Shown here in pieces: positions 47,221-58,106 of a stretch of 64,000 nt of DNA. The DNA comes from Nannocystis pusilla (GTDB taxonomy: Bacteria > Myxococcota_A > Polyangia > Nannocystales > Nannocystaceae), in contig NZ_JAPNKE010000002.1 of NCBI RefSeq assembly GCF_026626665.1, positions 9,630,001-9,694,000 of the forward strand, written 5' to 3'. The position numbers were made by a program, and so were the translations under genes. Below the pieces are notes generated by a model, which worked only from the letters and a program-made list of their open reading frames with translations, did no database searches and was not told the DNA's origin. The stretch's first letter is position 1, and every line of letters begins with the position of its first letter.

Positions 47221-48738
47221 ATGAACGAGCCGACAACGCCGGTCACCGATTCCGACAGCGTCGCCGCGGTCGACCTGGGCTCGAACAGCTTTCATATGGT
47301 GGTCGGCCGGGTCGTCGACGACACCCACTTCCACATCATCGACCGCCTGCGCGAGCGCGTGGCCCTGGCCGCCGGGCTCGACGAGCACCACGAGCTGACC
47401 GACAAGGTGCAGGAGCGCGCGCTCGCCTGCCTCGAGCGCTTCGGCCAGCGGCTGCGCGATTTCCCCGAGGGCCGCGTGCGAGCCGTGGGCACCAGCGCGA
47501 TGCGCCAGGCCGGCAACGCCAAGGCGTTCCTCGCCCAGGCCCAGGCGGCGCTCGGTCACCCGATCGACATCATCGCCGGCAGCGAAGAGGCGCGCCTGAT
47601 CTACCTCGGGGTGTCGCACACGCTGTCCGACGACCGCGGCCGTCGCCTGGTGATCGACATCGGCGGCGGCAGCACGGAGCTGATCGTCGGCGAGCGCTTC
47701 GAACCGGTCCGCATGGACAGCCTCGGCATGGGCTGCGTCGGCTACAGCCTGCGCTTCTTCGTCGACGGCAAGATCCGCGCGGAGGACTTCCGCAAGGCCG
47801 AGATCGCCGCCCGCCTCAAGCTCGAGCCGTTCGAGCGCCGCTACCTCGAGGCGAACTGGGAGAACTGCGTCGGCTCGTCGGGCACGATCACGGCGGTCGA
47901 CGCGATCCTGCGCGCCAACGGCTGGAGCGACCGCGGGATCACGGCGGCCGGGCTGCGCCAGCTGAAGAAGGCGCTGATCGCCGCCGGCACCATCAACAAG
48001 GGGGCGGGACTGTCGGGGGTGCAGGCCGACCGCGCGCCGGTGCTGCCGGGCGGGGTGGCGATCCTGCTGGCGCTGTTCGAGGGCCTGCAGATCGAGCACA
48101 TGGCGATCTCGACGGGGTCGATGCGCGAGGGGCTGCTGTACGACCTGCTGGGCCGGATCCGCCACGAAGACGTGCGCGACCAGACGATCCGCCAGCTGTG
48201 CCAGCGCTACAACGTGGACACGGCCCAGGCCGGCCGCGTCGAGCGCCTGGCGCTGCACTGCTTCCACCAGGTGCGCGAGGCCTGGGGCCTCGACCCGGAG
48301 TTCGGGCAACAGCTGGTCGGCTGGGCCGCGCGCCTGCACGAGATCGGGCTGTCGGTCGCGTTCTCCGGCTACCACAAGCACAGCGCGTACCTGGTCGCCA
48401 ACTCCGACATGCCGGGCTTCTCGCGCGCCGATCAGGAGCTGCTGGCGGCGATGCTGCTCGGCCAGCGCAAGCGCCTCACGCGCGAGGTGTTCGCCGGCCT
48501 GCCGAACAGCGAGGCCGAGCTCGCCAAGTCGCTGACGATCTGCCTGCGCGTCGCGCTCCGCCTGGCCCGCAGCCGCAGCCCGACGCCGCTGCCGCCGTTC
48601 ACCGCGACGGCCCGCCGCGGCGCGCTCGAGCTCGGGTTCCTCCCCGACTGGATCGAGGCCCATCCGCTGACCTTCGCCGACCTGGTCGAAGAGGCCGAGA
48701 AGCTGCGCGAGATCGGCTTCGAGCTCCGCGTTCGCTGA
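47221..48738 (+). CDS. Exopolyphosphatase / guanosine pentaphosphate phosphatase family
   Basis: 505 residues, ASKHA fold. Phosphate-binding motifs: AVDLGSNSFHMVV at the N terminus, VGTSAMRQAGNA, EEARLIYLGV and VIDIGGGSTELIVG. An HD-like helical C-terminal part follows (residues about 310-500), the Ppx/GppA arrangement. It degrades polyphosphate or converts pppGpp to ppGpp; sequence alone does not separate the two. ATG 47221 is the first start that gives the normal N terminus. No operon partner. Confidence 0.92.
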   Translation: MNEPTTPVTDSDSVAAVDLGSNSFHMVVGRVVDDTHFHIIDRLRERVALAAGLDEHHELTDKVQERALACLERFGQRLRDFPEGRVRAVGTSAMRQAGNAKAFLAQAQAALGHPIDIIAGSEEARLIYLGVSHTLSDDRGRRLVIDIGGGSTELIVGERFEPVRMDSLGMGCVGYSLRFFVDGKIRAEDFRKAEIAARLKLEPFERRYLEANWENCVGSSGTITAVDAILRANGWSDRGITAAGLRQLKKALIAAGTINKGAGLSGVQADRAPVLPGGVAILLALFEGLQIEHMAISTGSMREGLLYDLLGRIRHEDVRDQTIRQLCQRYNVDTAQAGRVERLALHCFHQVREAWGLDPEFGQQLVGWAARLHEIGLSVAFSGYHKHSAYLVANSDMPGFSRADQELLAAMLLGQRKRLTREVFAGLPNSEAELAKSLTICLRVALRLARSRSPTPLPPFTATARRGALELGFLPDWIEAHPLTFADLVEEAEKLREIGFELRVR

Positions 48739-48798
48739 CGCGCCGCCCGGTCCGCCACGAGCGACGGACCAGCGCGTCTGGCTTTCAGGGCATGTCCT

Positions 48799-50283
<1,485 letters not shown>

Positions 50284-50530
50284 GGCGCCGGGAGCGTATC
50301 ACCTGCGCGCATCGCGGCGCCCGGGCCGGCGGCCTCGGCATTGGCCGGCCCGACCCAGGGAGATCTGCCCGGACCCCTCGCGTGCGTGGACGCGCGCGCG
50401 GCGACCCCGCGAATGGGCAAAATCGCACATGTGTCGTGGACCGCGACCTGTGGCCCCGCAGCACCCTTCAGAGGCGTTTTACCTAGCCGGATGGGGCGGT
50501 GACGGGCATCGCTCGGATCGCTACAAAGAC
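50284..50530. other. Gap between glpK and the Xre gene
   Basis: Divergent intergenic DNA. Up to about 50500 it is ordinary GC-rich sequence with no recognisable gene or repeat. From about 50505 the base composition drops sharply to an AT-rich island that carries the direct repeats and promoter listed next. Confidence 0.4.
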
Positions 50531-50571
50531 CTATCAAATCCCTATCACTAACATTCACTTACGTATCACTG
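50531..50571 (+). promoter_or_regulatory. Helically phased direct repeats upstream of the Xre gene
   Basis: Four 9-mers with a common pattern begin at 50531 (CTATCAAAT), 50542 (CTATCACTA), 50552 (CATTCACTT) and 50563 (GTATCACTG). A weaker fifth begins at 50521 (CTACAAAGA). Spacing of 10-11 bases places them on one helix face. They sit just upstream of a promoter-like pair. Likely binding array of a regulator, possibly the adjacent Xre protein. Confidence 0.6.
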
Positions 50572-50587
50572 AGACGGTTCCGCCACG

Positions 50588-50616
50588 TTGACGAACCCCT
50601 TGCCGGGGCTGACAAT
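50588..50616 (+). promoter_or_regulatory. Candidate sigma70 promoter of the Xre gene
   Basis: TTGACG (50588-50593) and GACAAT (50611-50616) with a 17-base spacer, 34 bases before ATG 50650. Confidence 0.6.
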
Positions 50617-50649
50617 GTGTAGGAAAGCGTAGCCCGACCGGCCAGCCCC

Positions 50650-51105
50650 ATGACCGCGACCCCGAAGCAGGAGCTTCCAGCTCCGCCGCCGCAGCAAGCC
50701 GCTCCCGCGGACACAGCCGAGCTGTACACCCGCCCCGACGCGGCGCCGCGCGAGCGCGAGGCAGACGAAGGCGACGAGGTCGGCGAGCCCGCGGCCGCGA
50801 ACACCTCCGAGGTCGAAGCGCCGGCGCCGAAGCGAGCCCGCAAGGCCGCCACCACCGAGTCGGGGGCCGCGGGCGCGAAGGCCAAGGGCGGCGTGCAGCC
50901 CAACAACGTCCGCAAGCTGCGCCAGGCCGCCATGATGAGCAAGGCCGAGCTCGCGCGACGTGCCGGCGTCAGCCCGCTAACCATCGACCGCGTGGAGTCG
51001 GGATGTCCATGCCGCATGGATACCAAGCGCAAGATCCTCGAGGCGCTCGGGCTCAGCCCCTCGGCGCGCGAGCAAGTGTTCGGCCCCGACATCGACCAGG
51101 GTTGA
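50650..51105 (+). CDS. Xre-type helix-turn-helix regulator with disordered N terminus
   Basis: 151 residues. The first 95 are Pro/Ala/Glu-rich and probably disordered. The C-terminal 55 form a Cro/C1-type HTH (NNVRKLRQAAMMSKAELARR and AGVSPLTIDRVESG, then TKRKILEALGLSPSAREQVF). A CPC triplet after the recognition helix is unusual. It precedes pilMNO by 91 bases in the same direction and may regulate it. Cognate sites are perhaps the phased repeats upstream. Confidence 0.82.
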   Translation: MTATPKQELPAPPPQQAAPADTAELYTRPDAAPREREADEGDEVGEPAAANTSEVEAPAPKRARKAATTESGAAGAKAKGGVQPNNVRKLRQAAMMSKAELARRAGVSPLTIDRVESGCPCRMDTKRKILEALGLSPSAREQVFGPDIDQG

Positions 51106-51196
51106 GCCGCGTTCGCGGCCGCATCGCGCCGGTCCAACACTCCCCGCCCCGCGAGCCCGCGTCGCGGCCCGCCGCACGCGAGGCGGCGCTAAACGC

Positions 51197-52243
51197 ATGA
51201 CCAGGCGCTGCTTCGGCCTCGACCTCGGCACCTCCGCGGTCCGCCTCGTGCAACTGCGACAGGCCCGCTCGGGTCTGCGGGTCGCTCGCTTCGGCGTCGA
51301 GCCGCTGGCCCCAGGTTGCATCGAGGACGGCCAGGTCGTCGACCACGACGCGACGGTCGCCGCGGTCCGGCGCGTGCTCGCGCGCGTGCGACCGCTCGGC
51401 CGCGACGTCGCCCTCGCGGTCGCGGGGAACGGCGTCATCATCAAGCGCTTCGCGGTGCCGCAGCTCAGGCCCGAGGCGCTGGTCGCCCAGATCGCGTGGG
51501 AGGCCGACCAGATCGTCGCGCCGCAGCAGCGCGGCGAGGTGCTGGTCGACCACACGATCTTGCGCGAGAACCCGGCCACGGGCGAGATCGAGGTGCTGCT
51601 CGTGGCGGCCAAGCACGACATCGTCCGCCAGCGCCTGCGCGTCGCCCAGGACTGCGGGCTGCGGCCCGTGGTCGTCGACGCCGCCGCGTTCGCGCTGCAC
51701 AACTGCGTCGAGGCGGCCCACGGCCTGGTCGGCGGCGAGACTGCGGCGGTGCTGGCGGTCGGCGCGTCGACGTCCACGATCACGATCGTCGCCGACGGGG
51801 TGCCGGCGTACGGGCGCGACTTCGGCGCCGGCGGGCGCGACTACGACGCGGCGATCCAGCGAGCTACGGGCGCGAGCGCGAGCGAGGCCGAGGCGTTGAA
51901 GCGGCGCGCGGCCGCCGAGCCCGAGGTCGCGGCCCGCCTCGCCGAGGTGCTCCTCCCGGTGTCACAGGCGATCGCCGGCGAGGTCCAGCGCTCGCTCGCG
52001 TTCTTCCTCGACTCGACGGTCGCCGAGCCGCTGTCGCGCATCTACCTGGCCGGCGGCGCCGCGGCCACGCCGACGCTCGCGCCGGCGCTGGGCGAACGCC
52101 TCGGGGCGGCGGTGCAGCGCGTCGAGCCGTTCGCTCGCCTGGCGGTCGACGCCGGCGTCGACGCGGCCGCGCTCGCGGCCGAGGGCGCGGCCGCGGCGCT
52201 GGCCTTCGGGCTGGCGCTGCGGCGGGAGGACGACTCGCCTTGA
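51197..52243 (+). CDS. pilM: Type IV pilus assembly protein PilM
   Basis: 348 residues, actin-like cytoplasmic protein that binds the PilN tail. It begins CFGLDLGTSAVRLVQLRQ (phosphate-1 loop). The SHS2-like insertion and IYLAGGAAATPTLAPALGER (adenosine region) are present. Starts the pilM-N-O unit; its end overlaps the pilN start by four bases. Confidence 0.9.
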   Translation: MTRRCFGLDLGTSAVRLVQLRQARSGLRVARFGVEPLAPGCIEDGQVVDHDATVAAVRRVLARVRPLGRDVALAVAGNGVIIKRFAVPQLRPEALVAQIAWEADQIVAPQQRGEVLVDHTILRENPATGEIEVLLVAAKHDIVRQRLRVAQDCGLRPVVVDAAAFALHNCVEAAHGLVGGETAAVLAVGASTSTITIVADGVPAYGRDFGAGGRDYDAAIQRATGASASEAEALKRRAAAEPEVAARLAEVLLPVSQAIAGEVQRSLAFFLDSTVAEPLSRIYLAGGAAATPTLAPALGERLGAAVQRVEPFARLAVDAGVDAAALAAEGAAAALAFGLALRREDDSP

Positions 52244-52794
52244 TCCGCATCAACCTCCTGCCGAAGGCCCAGCGGCGGCGACGCCTGCGGCTGCGCAGCG
52301 GCGCGGTGCTCGGCGGCGCGATGCTGCTCGGCTGGGCCGCGGTGCTCGCCACCGGCTACGCGTGGATCGCCAGCCACGGCGCGCGTGCGGCCGAGCTGCG
52401 CGAGCGCGCGGCCGAGGTGACGGTGGTGACCCGGCGGCTCGAGAAGAAGCGCGACAACCCGGCGCTGGCCGAGCGCCAGCGGGTGCTGCGGATCCGCCAG
52501 GAAGCGCTGGCGCGGCTGCAGGAGGCCCGCGGCGCCCCGGCGGCCGCGCTCGCAGCGTTCGCGGCGCTGTTCGAGCCCGCCGGCGCGGCGCTGCGGCCGC
52601 TCGAAGCGCACGCCGTTCACCTCGGCGTCTGGCGGGTCGAGGGCCTCGCCCGCGACGTCGCCGCGCTCACCGAGTTCGTCGCCCGCGTCCGCCGCGAGGC
52701 GAAGTTCCACCTGTCCTATGGGCCAGAATACGCCCGCACCGCCGACGGCGGCCTGCGCTTCCGCCTCGACCTCGAGGCCGCGCCGAACGAGTGA
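52240..52794 (+). CDS. pilN: Type IV pilus assembly protein PilN
   Basis: 184 residues from TTG 52240. The PilM-binding signature INLLP is at residues 4-8 (LIRINLLPKAQRRRR). One transmembrane segment (GGAMLLGWAAVLATGYAWIA), a coiled coil and a periplasmic ferredoxin-like domain follow. A near-module CTGTCC-TATG-GGCCAG at 52711-52726 is translated LSYGPE, close to the end of the fold. Confidence 0.87.
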   Translation: MIRINLLPKAQRRRRLRLRSGAVLGGAMLLGWAAVLATGYAWIASHGARAAELRERAAEVTVVTRRLEKKRDNPALAERQRVLRIRQEALARLQEARGAPAAALAAFAALFEPAGAALRPLEAHAVHLGVWRVEGLARDVAALTEFVARVRREAKFHLSYGPEYARTADGGLRFRLDLEAAPNE

Positions 52795-52803
52795 GACGTC
52801 CCC

Positions 52804-53421
52804 GTGCTGTCGCCCGAGAGCCTCACGCGCCTGTCGGTCCTGCAGACGCTCCTCGTCTGGGTGCTCGGCGCCAGCGTCACGGCGATCGTCGGCTACGTGC
52901 TCTTCTACGGGCCGGCCCGCGCCGACCTGCTCGCCGCCAGCAACGAGCTCGCGGCCGCCGAGGCGCGGCAGCGCCAGGTCGCGCAGGAGCTGGACGAGCA
53001 GCACAGCTTCGCCGCGGCGCTGGCCGTCGACGAGGAGGCGCTGTCGCGGGCGCTGGCTGCGACCCCCGGCGCTGCGGGCGACCGGGCCGACCTTCTCTTC
53101 ATCGTCCCCGAAGTGGCGCGCGCGTCGGGCCTCGACATCGATCGCTGGCAGCCGCTGCCCGACGAGCCCGCGGGCGAGTGGGGCGTGCGTTCGCCGGTGC
53201 GGGTCGACGCCCGCGGCAGCTGGGACGCGCTGCTCGCCTTCGTCGCCGAGCTCGCTGCCTTACCCGAGACCGTCGTCATCGACGACCTCGTGCTGCGCTG
53301 GCCCGACGCCGGCGAGGCGCTGGAGATCTCCTGTCGCGCCGGCGCGCTGCGGGTCCGCGCCGAGCTCGCCGAGCCGCCTGCGCGACCGACGGCGCCGGCC
53401 CAGGTCCCTGCGATACGCTGA
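52804..53421 (+). CDS. pilO: Type IV pilus assembly protein PilO
   Basis: 205 residues from GTG 52804. A single N-terminal transmembrane segment (TLLVWVLGASVTAIVGYVLF) and coiled coil (AARQRQVAQELDEQ-like) precede the periplasmic domain, which forms the inner-membrane platform with PilN. Its stop overlaps the aroK start as TGATG. pilP and pilQ, which normally follow, are absent. Confidence 0.85.
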   Translation: MLSPESLTRLSVLQTLLVWVLGASVTAIVGYVLFYGPARADLLAASNELAAAEARQRQVAQELDEQHSFAAALAVDEEALSRALAATPGAAGDRADLLFIVPEVARASGLDIDRWQPLPDEPAGEWGVRSPVRVDARGSWDALLAFVAELAALPETVVIDDLVLRWPDAGEALEISCRAGALRVRAELAEPPARPTAPAQVPAIR

Positions 53422-54005
53422 TGAGCTCTCTCACCGCCATGAATTCACGCCGTGCAGACGATCCGCAACGACCGCTCTTCCTCACCGGGATGATGGGCGC
53501 CGGCAAGTCGACCGTCGGGCCGATCGTCGCCGCGCTGTGGGGCGCGCCGTTCATCGACCTCGACCGTCGCATCGAGCGGATCTTCGGCGCGGCGATCCCC
53601 GCGCTGTTCGCCGGCGGCGAGTCGCACTTCCGCCGTTGCGAAAGGGCCGCCTTGCAGCTCCTGGTCGCCGAGCCCGGCTTTCGCTCGCGCACCGTCGTGG
53701 TCGCCGCGGGCGGCGGGCTCGTCGTCGACCCGGCCAACCGCGCGGCCATGCGCGAAGCGGGCGTCGTGTTCTTCCTCGACGTCCCGGCGGCCGAGTTGGC
53801 GCGCCGACTGAGCGCCACCGCGATCGGCGGGCGCCCGCTGCTCGGGTCGGACGAGGGCGCGGTCGCGGCGCGCGTCCGCGAGCTCCTTGACAAGCGGAGG
53901 TCGGCGTATGAGGAAGCGGACGGAGTTGTCGACGGCAACGGACCGCCGCAAGATGTGGCGCACCGGTTGCTGACGGCGCTGTCCACCAGCCTCCGCATCC
54001 CCTGA
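53421..54005 (+). CDS. aroK: Shikimate kinase
   Basis: 194 residues. Phosphorylates shikimate in the chorismate pathway. Walker A GMMGAGKSTVG, shikimate-binding DLDRRIE and the GGGLV loop are visible. It overlaps pilO and is followed by aroB. The pil-aroK-aroB order is known from other proteobacterial genomes. Confidence 0.93.
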   Translation: MSSLTAMNSRRADDPQRPLFLTGMMGAGKSTVGPIVAALWGAPFIDLDRRIERIFGAAIPALFAGGESHFRRCERAALQLLVAEPGFRSRTVVVAAGGGLVVDPANRAAMREAGVVFFLDVPAAELARRLSATAIGGRPLLGSDEGAVAARVRELLDKRRSAYEEADGVVDGNGPPQDVAHRLLTALSTSLRIP

Positions 54006-54013
54006 GGTCCTGC

Positions 54014-55179
54014 ATGCAAGACAGCGGGTCATCCAGTCAACGCAAGCGCCCTCGGCCCCTGGTGCTCGACGTCCACGTCCCGGCCGAGAGCCGCAATTAT
54101 CCGGTGCTCATCGGCCGCGGCATGTTGTCGCGGATCGGCACGGAGCTGCGGCAGCGGCTCGGCGGGGCAATTCGGTCGCGCTGATCACCGACGCCAACGT
54201 GGCCCGGCTGCACGGCGCCGCGGCGCGCTCGGCCCTCGAGGCGCACGGCTTCCAGGTCGTGCCGATCGTCGTTCCTGCGGGCGAGGTGCACAAGAACATG
54301 CCGTCGCTGCTCGGCGTGCTCGAGCAGATGATCTCCGGCGGTCTCAGTCGACGGGACGCCGTGGTGGCGCTCGGCGGCGGCGTCGTCGGCGACCTCTCGG
54401 GTCTGGCCGCGGCGCTCTTCATGCGCGGCATCCCGATCGTCCAGGTGCCGACCTCCTTGCTGGCCCAGGTCGACGCCTCGGTCGGGGGCAAGGTCGCGGT
54501 CGACCTGCCCGGCGCCAAGAACATGGTCGGGGTGTTCCACTTCCCGCTGTTCGTCGCCATCGACCCCGAGGTCCTGAGCTCGCTCCCCGACCGCGAGCTC
54601 GCGCAGGGCCTGGCCGAGATGCTCAAGCACGCCCTGCTGTTCTCGGGCGACCACCTCGAGCAGCTGCTCGGGCGGGCGGACGCGATCTACGCCCGCGACG
54701 TCGACGTCATCACCCCCTTGGTGGCGACCTCGGTCGGCCTCAAGGCGGCCTGCATCGGCCGCGACCCGTGGGAGCAGGGCGAGGCGGGCAAGGGGCGGGT
54801 GCTGCTCAACCTCGGGCACACGATGGCGCACGCGATCGAGGCCGCCTCGAACTACGAGGTGCCGCACGGTGACGCGGTCGCGCTCGGGTTGCGGGCGGCC
54901 GCGCGGGTCTCGGAGCTCAAGGGCGTCGCCGAGCCGGGGCTCGAGCCGATGGTCACGCAGGCGCTGGCTCGCCTGCGCTTGCCGCAAGATCTCGACGCGT
55001 GGTTGTCCGGGGATCGCGGCGCCGCCGTCGAGCGCGCCCTCGCGGTCGACAAGAAGCGCGTCGGCGGCACCGTGAGTTACGTGGCGTTGGCGCGGGTGGG
55101 CGAGCCGCTGGTCTTGCCGCTGACGCCGCGCGAGATCCTGGGGCTCCTGCGGCAGCGGGCGCAATTGCCCGCGGAGTGA
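54014..55179 (+). CDS. aroB: 3-dehydroquinate synthase, one frameshift
   Basis: NAD-dependent enzyme of the shikimate pathway. From ATG 54014 the first 50 residues (LVLDVHVPAESRNYPVLIGR) are in one frame. One base is missing at about 54166, and the rest follows from NSVALITDANVARLHG. Conserved: ALGGGVVGDLSGLAAALFMR, VPTSLLAQVDASVGGKVAVD, the metal ligands in AEMLKHALL and NLGHTMAHAIE. Repaired length is about 388 residues. Confidence 0.93.
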
Positions 55180-55289
55180 GCGCAGGGCCGAGACAACCGA
55201 GTGTGAAGGCCGTTTTGCGGCCGAGTTGAGGCTTGCCAGAACCGATTTGCTCTGCCAACCTGGCGGCCCGCGCGAGGACTGCGCCAACC

Positions 55290-55640
55290 ATGAAAGACAC
55301 CCTCAAATCCATCGTCGACAAGATCCCGGGCGCCAAGGGCGCCATTCTGATGGGCTTTGATGGCATCGCCGTCGAGCAGTACGACGGCGGCAGCGGGGCT
55401 GACATCGAGGGCATCGCGACCGAGTTCTCGTTCCGGTTCGTCGAGCTGCTCAAGGCCACGAAGGCGCTCGACCTCGGCGCGCTCACCGACATCACGATCA
55501 AGGCCGAGCGCGGCACCCTGCTGGTGCGCTGCCTGTCCGAGGAGTTCTTCACGATCGTGCTGCTGGAGGACTCGGGGAGCTTCGGCAAGGGGCGCTGGGT
55601 GCTGAAGAGCGCGGCGCCGGACCTGCTCGCCAGTCTGTAG
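55290..55640 (+). CDS. Roadblock/LC7 domain protein
   Basis: 116 residues, a single roadblock domain (IPGAKGAILMGFDGIAVEQY, then TITIKAERGTLLVRCLS-like strands). Such proteins pair with small Ras-like GTPases; MglB in Myxococcus is the GTPase-activating partner of the polarity switch MglA. No mglA gene adjoins it, so the partner is open. ATG 55290 is the best start. It lies between aroB and aroQ. Confidence 0.8.
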   Translation: MKDTLKSIVDKIPGAKGAILMGFDGIAVEQYDGGSGADIEGIATEFSFRFVELLKATKALDLGALTDITIKAERGTLLVRCLSEEFFTIVLLEDSGSFGKGRWVLKSAAPDLLASL

Positions 55641-55647
55641 GCTGCGA

Positions 55648-56101
55648 ATGTCGGCGGCGCCGCGGGTGCTCGTGATTCACGGGCCCAACCTCAACTTGCT
55701 GGGCCAGCGCGAACCGGGCATCTACGGCGCGCAGACCTTGGCCCAGCTCGACGCCTCGCTGCAGACGCTGGCGGGTGAACTCGGAGCCGAGTTGACCTGC
55801 CGGCAGAGCAATCACGAGGGCGTGATCCTCGACTGGATCCACGCCGCGTACGGCACCGCCGACGGCATCATCATCAATCCGGGCGCCTACACACACGAGC
55901 GTGGCCATCCAGGACGCGCTGCGTGGAGTGCCCGTGCCGGCGGTCGAGGTCCACCTCAGCAACCTCTACCGCCGCGAGAGCTTGCGCCAGGTATCCCTGT
56001 CTGGCGTAGCATGTGTCGGCGTCATCATGGGCCTCGGCACTGCCTCGTATCACCTCGCTCTGCGCTACCTCGTAGCCGAGCACACGGCCCGCCCGTCGTG
56101 A
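55648..56101 (+). CDS. aroQ: Type II 3-dehydroquinate dehydratase, one frameshift
   Basis: Third enzyme of the shikimate pathway. GPNLNLLGQREPGIYG with the catalytic Tyr, CRQSNHEGVILDWIH and IIINPGAYTH are in the first frame. An ACACAC tract at about 55891 is two bases short, and the C-terminal half (VAIQDALRGVPVPAVEVHLS) continues in the next frame to TGA 56101. Repaired length is about 151 residues. Confidence 0.92.
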
Positions 56102-56140
56102 GCGACGTGCCCGGGACCCTTCGACCCTGACGGAGAGTGC

Positions 56141-56644
56141 ATGTCGTCCGAACCTCGGGATTCGTCTCCACGGCCTGATTCGCTGCCGGACCTGCGGTAC
56201 GTCCGCGAGCTGGCCAAGGTGCTGCGCCAGAACGACCTCGACGAGATCGAGATCGAGAGCGGGGAGCATCGCGTGCTGCTCCGGCGCAACATTGGCCTCG
56301 AGGCCGCGCCGGTGGCGGCGCGTCCGGCCGTCTACGAGGCGCCTGCGGCCGTGCCCGCTGCGGCGGCTGCGGCGCCGGCTGCGCCCGCGACCGCGCCTGC
56401 CGCCGGTACCTTCATCACATCGCCGTTCGTCGGCACCTTCTACCGCTCGGCGAGCCCGGACACGCCCTCCTTCGTCGAGGTCGGCACCATGGTGCAGCGC
56501 GGCCAGACCCTCTGCATCGTCGAAGCGATGAAGTTGTTCAACGAGCTCGAGGCCGAGTTCCCGTGCGTGATCGAGGAGTGCCTGCTCGACAACGCCAAGC
56601 CGGTCGAATACGGGGCCAAGCTGTTCCGGGTCCGCAAGCTCTGA
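56141..56644 (+). CDS. accB: Biotin carboxyl carrier protein of acetyl-CoA carboxylase
   Basis: 167 residues. N-terminal helical region (LRYVRELAKVLRQNDLDEIE), an Ala/Pro-rich flexible linker (about residues 60-90), then the biotinyl domain with VEAMKLFNELEAE, whose lysine carries biotin. GGAGAG precedes the ATG. Its stop overlaps the accC start by one base. Confidence 0.96.
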   Translation: MSSEPRDSSPRPDSLPDLRYVRELAKVLRQNDLDEIEIESGEHRVLLRRNIGLEAAPVAARPAVYEAPAAVPAAAAAAPAAPATAPAAGTFITSPFVGTFYRSASPDTPSFVEVGTMVQRGQTLCIVEAMKLFNELEAEFPCVIEECLLDNAKPVEYGAKLFRVRKL

Positions 56645-58077
56645 TGCCGACGAAGACGCCTCATCCGACCGCGCCGCGGCCCAGCCAGCCGCCGCCCCTG
56701 AGGGAGATCCGCAAGGTCCTGATCGCCAACCGGGGCGAGATCGCCCTGCGCGTAATCCGGGCCTGCCGCGAGCTGGGGCTGCGCACCGTCGCCGTCTACT
56801 CGACGGTCGACGAGCACGCGCTCCACGTGCGATTCGCCGACGAGGCGGTCTGCATCGGGCCCGGCCCGTCGTCGCAGAGCTACCTCAACATCAAGAACAT
56901 CATCGCCGCCGCCGAGCTGACCGGCGCCGACGCCGTGCACCCCGGCTACGGCTTTTTGTCGGAGCGGGCCGAGTTCGCCGAGATCGTCCAGAAGTGCAAG
57001 CTGACGTTCATCGGGCCCGACCCGGTGCACATGCGCGTGATGGGCGACAAGGTCACCGCGCGCCAGACGATGGAGCGTTCGGGCGTCCCGGTGCTGCCGG
57101 GCACGGGCGTGCTGACGAGCGCCGCGCACGCCGTGGCCGAGGCCGAGCGGATCGGCCTGCCGGTCATCCTCAAGGCCTCGGCGGGCGGCGGCGGGCGCGG
57201 CATGAAGATCGTCCGCGACATCAAGCTGCTGCCGCAGACCCTGCAGACCGCCCAGGTCGAGGCGCTCAAGGCGTTCGGCAACGGCGACATGTACATCGAG
57301 CGCTACGTGCAGAGCCCGCGCCACGTCGAGGTCCAGGTCGTGGCCGACCAGCACGGCAACGCCAATCACTTGCTGGAGCGCGAGTGCTCGGTCCAGCGGC
57401 GCCACCAGAAGGTGCTGGAAGAGGCGCCCTGCTCGGTCCTCAGCGAGACCTTGCGGCGGGAGATGTGCGCCGCCGCGGTCCAGGCCGCCAAGGCGATCGG
57501 CTACCACTCGCTCGGCACCATCGAGTTCTTGCTCGACGGCGACCGGTTCTACTTCATGGAGATGAATACGCGCGTCCAGGTCGAGCACTGCGTGACCGAG
57601 ATGATCACCGGCGTCGACCTCGTGCAGGAGCAGATCCGGCTGGCCACGGGCGAGCCGCTGGGGCACCTGATGCGCGAGTTCCGGCCGCGCGGCCACGCGA
57701 TCGAGTGCCGGATCAACGCCGAGGACCCGATCAAGTTCATCCCTCAGCCGGGGACGATCTCGGCGCTGCACTTCCCGGGCGGCTACGGCGTCCGGGTCGA
57801 CAGCCACATGTACCAGGGCATCACGGTTCCGCCCTTCTACGACTCGATGCTGGCCAAGCTCATCGTCCACGCCCCGGACCGCCAGCAGGCGATCCGGCGG
57901 ATGCAGCGCGCGCTCGGCGAATGCGTCATCGAGGGCATCCAGACCAATATCCCGCTCCATCGGTGGCTTCTCAAGCAACCGGCGTTCATTAGTGGTAAAT
58001 ACGATACCCACTTCCTCGAGGCGTCGCTCGACCCCGAGGCCGTGCGCGCCGAGGCCGACGCCGAAGTGCAAGGCTAA
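56644..58077 (+). CDS. accC: Biotin carboxylase subunit of acetyl-CoA carboxylase
   Basis: 477 residues, first step of fatty-acid synthesis. KVLIANRGEIALRVIRACRE, HPGYGFLSERAEFAE, the glycine-rich ATP loop KASAGGGGRGMKIVRD, ECSVQRRHQKVLEEAP, EMNTRVQVEHCVTEMITG and RINAEDP are all present. A Pro-rich N-terminal extension of about 20 residues precedes the core. Confidence 0.97.
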   Translation: MPTKTPHPTAPRPSQPPPLREIRKVLIANRGEIALRVIRACRELGLRTVAVYSTVDEHALHVRFADEAVCIGPGPSSQSYLNIKNIIAAAELTGADAVHPGYGFLSERAEFAEIVQKCKLTFIGPDPVHMRVMGDKVTARQTMERSGVPVLPGTGVLTSAAHAVAEAERIGLPVILKASAGGGGRGMKIVRDIKLLPQTLQTAQVEALKAFGNGDMYIERYVQSPRHVEVQVVADQHGNANHLLERECSVQRRHQKVLEEAPCSVLSETLRREMCAAAVQAAKAIGYHSLGTIEFLLDGDRFYFMEMNTRVQVEHCVTEMITGVDLVQEQIRLATGEPLGHLMREFRPRGHAIECRINAEDPIKFIPQPGTISALHFPGGYGVRVDSHMYQGITVPPFYDSMLAKLIVHAPDRQQAIRRMQRALGECVIEGIQTNIPLHRWLLKQPAFISGKYDTHFLEASLDPEAVRAEADAEVQG

Positions 58078-58106
58078 GGAGAAGGAAGACAGGAAGAAGG
58101 ACACGG

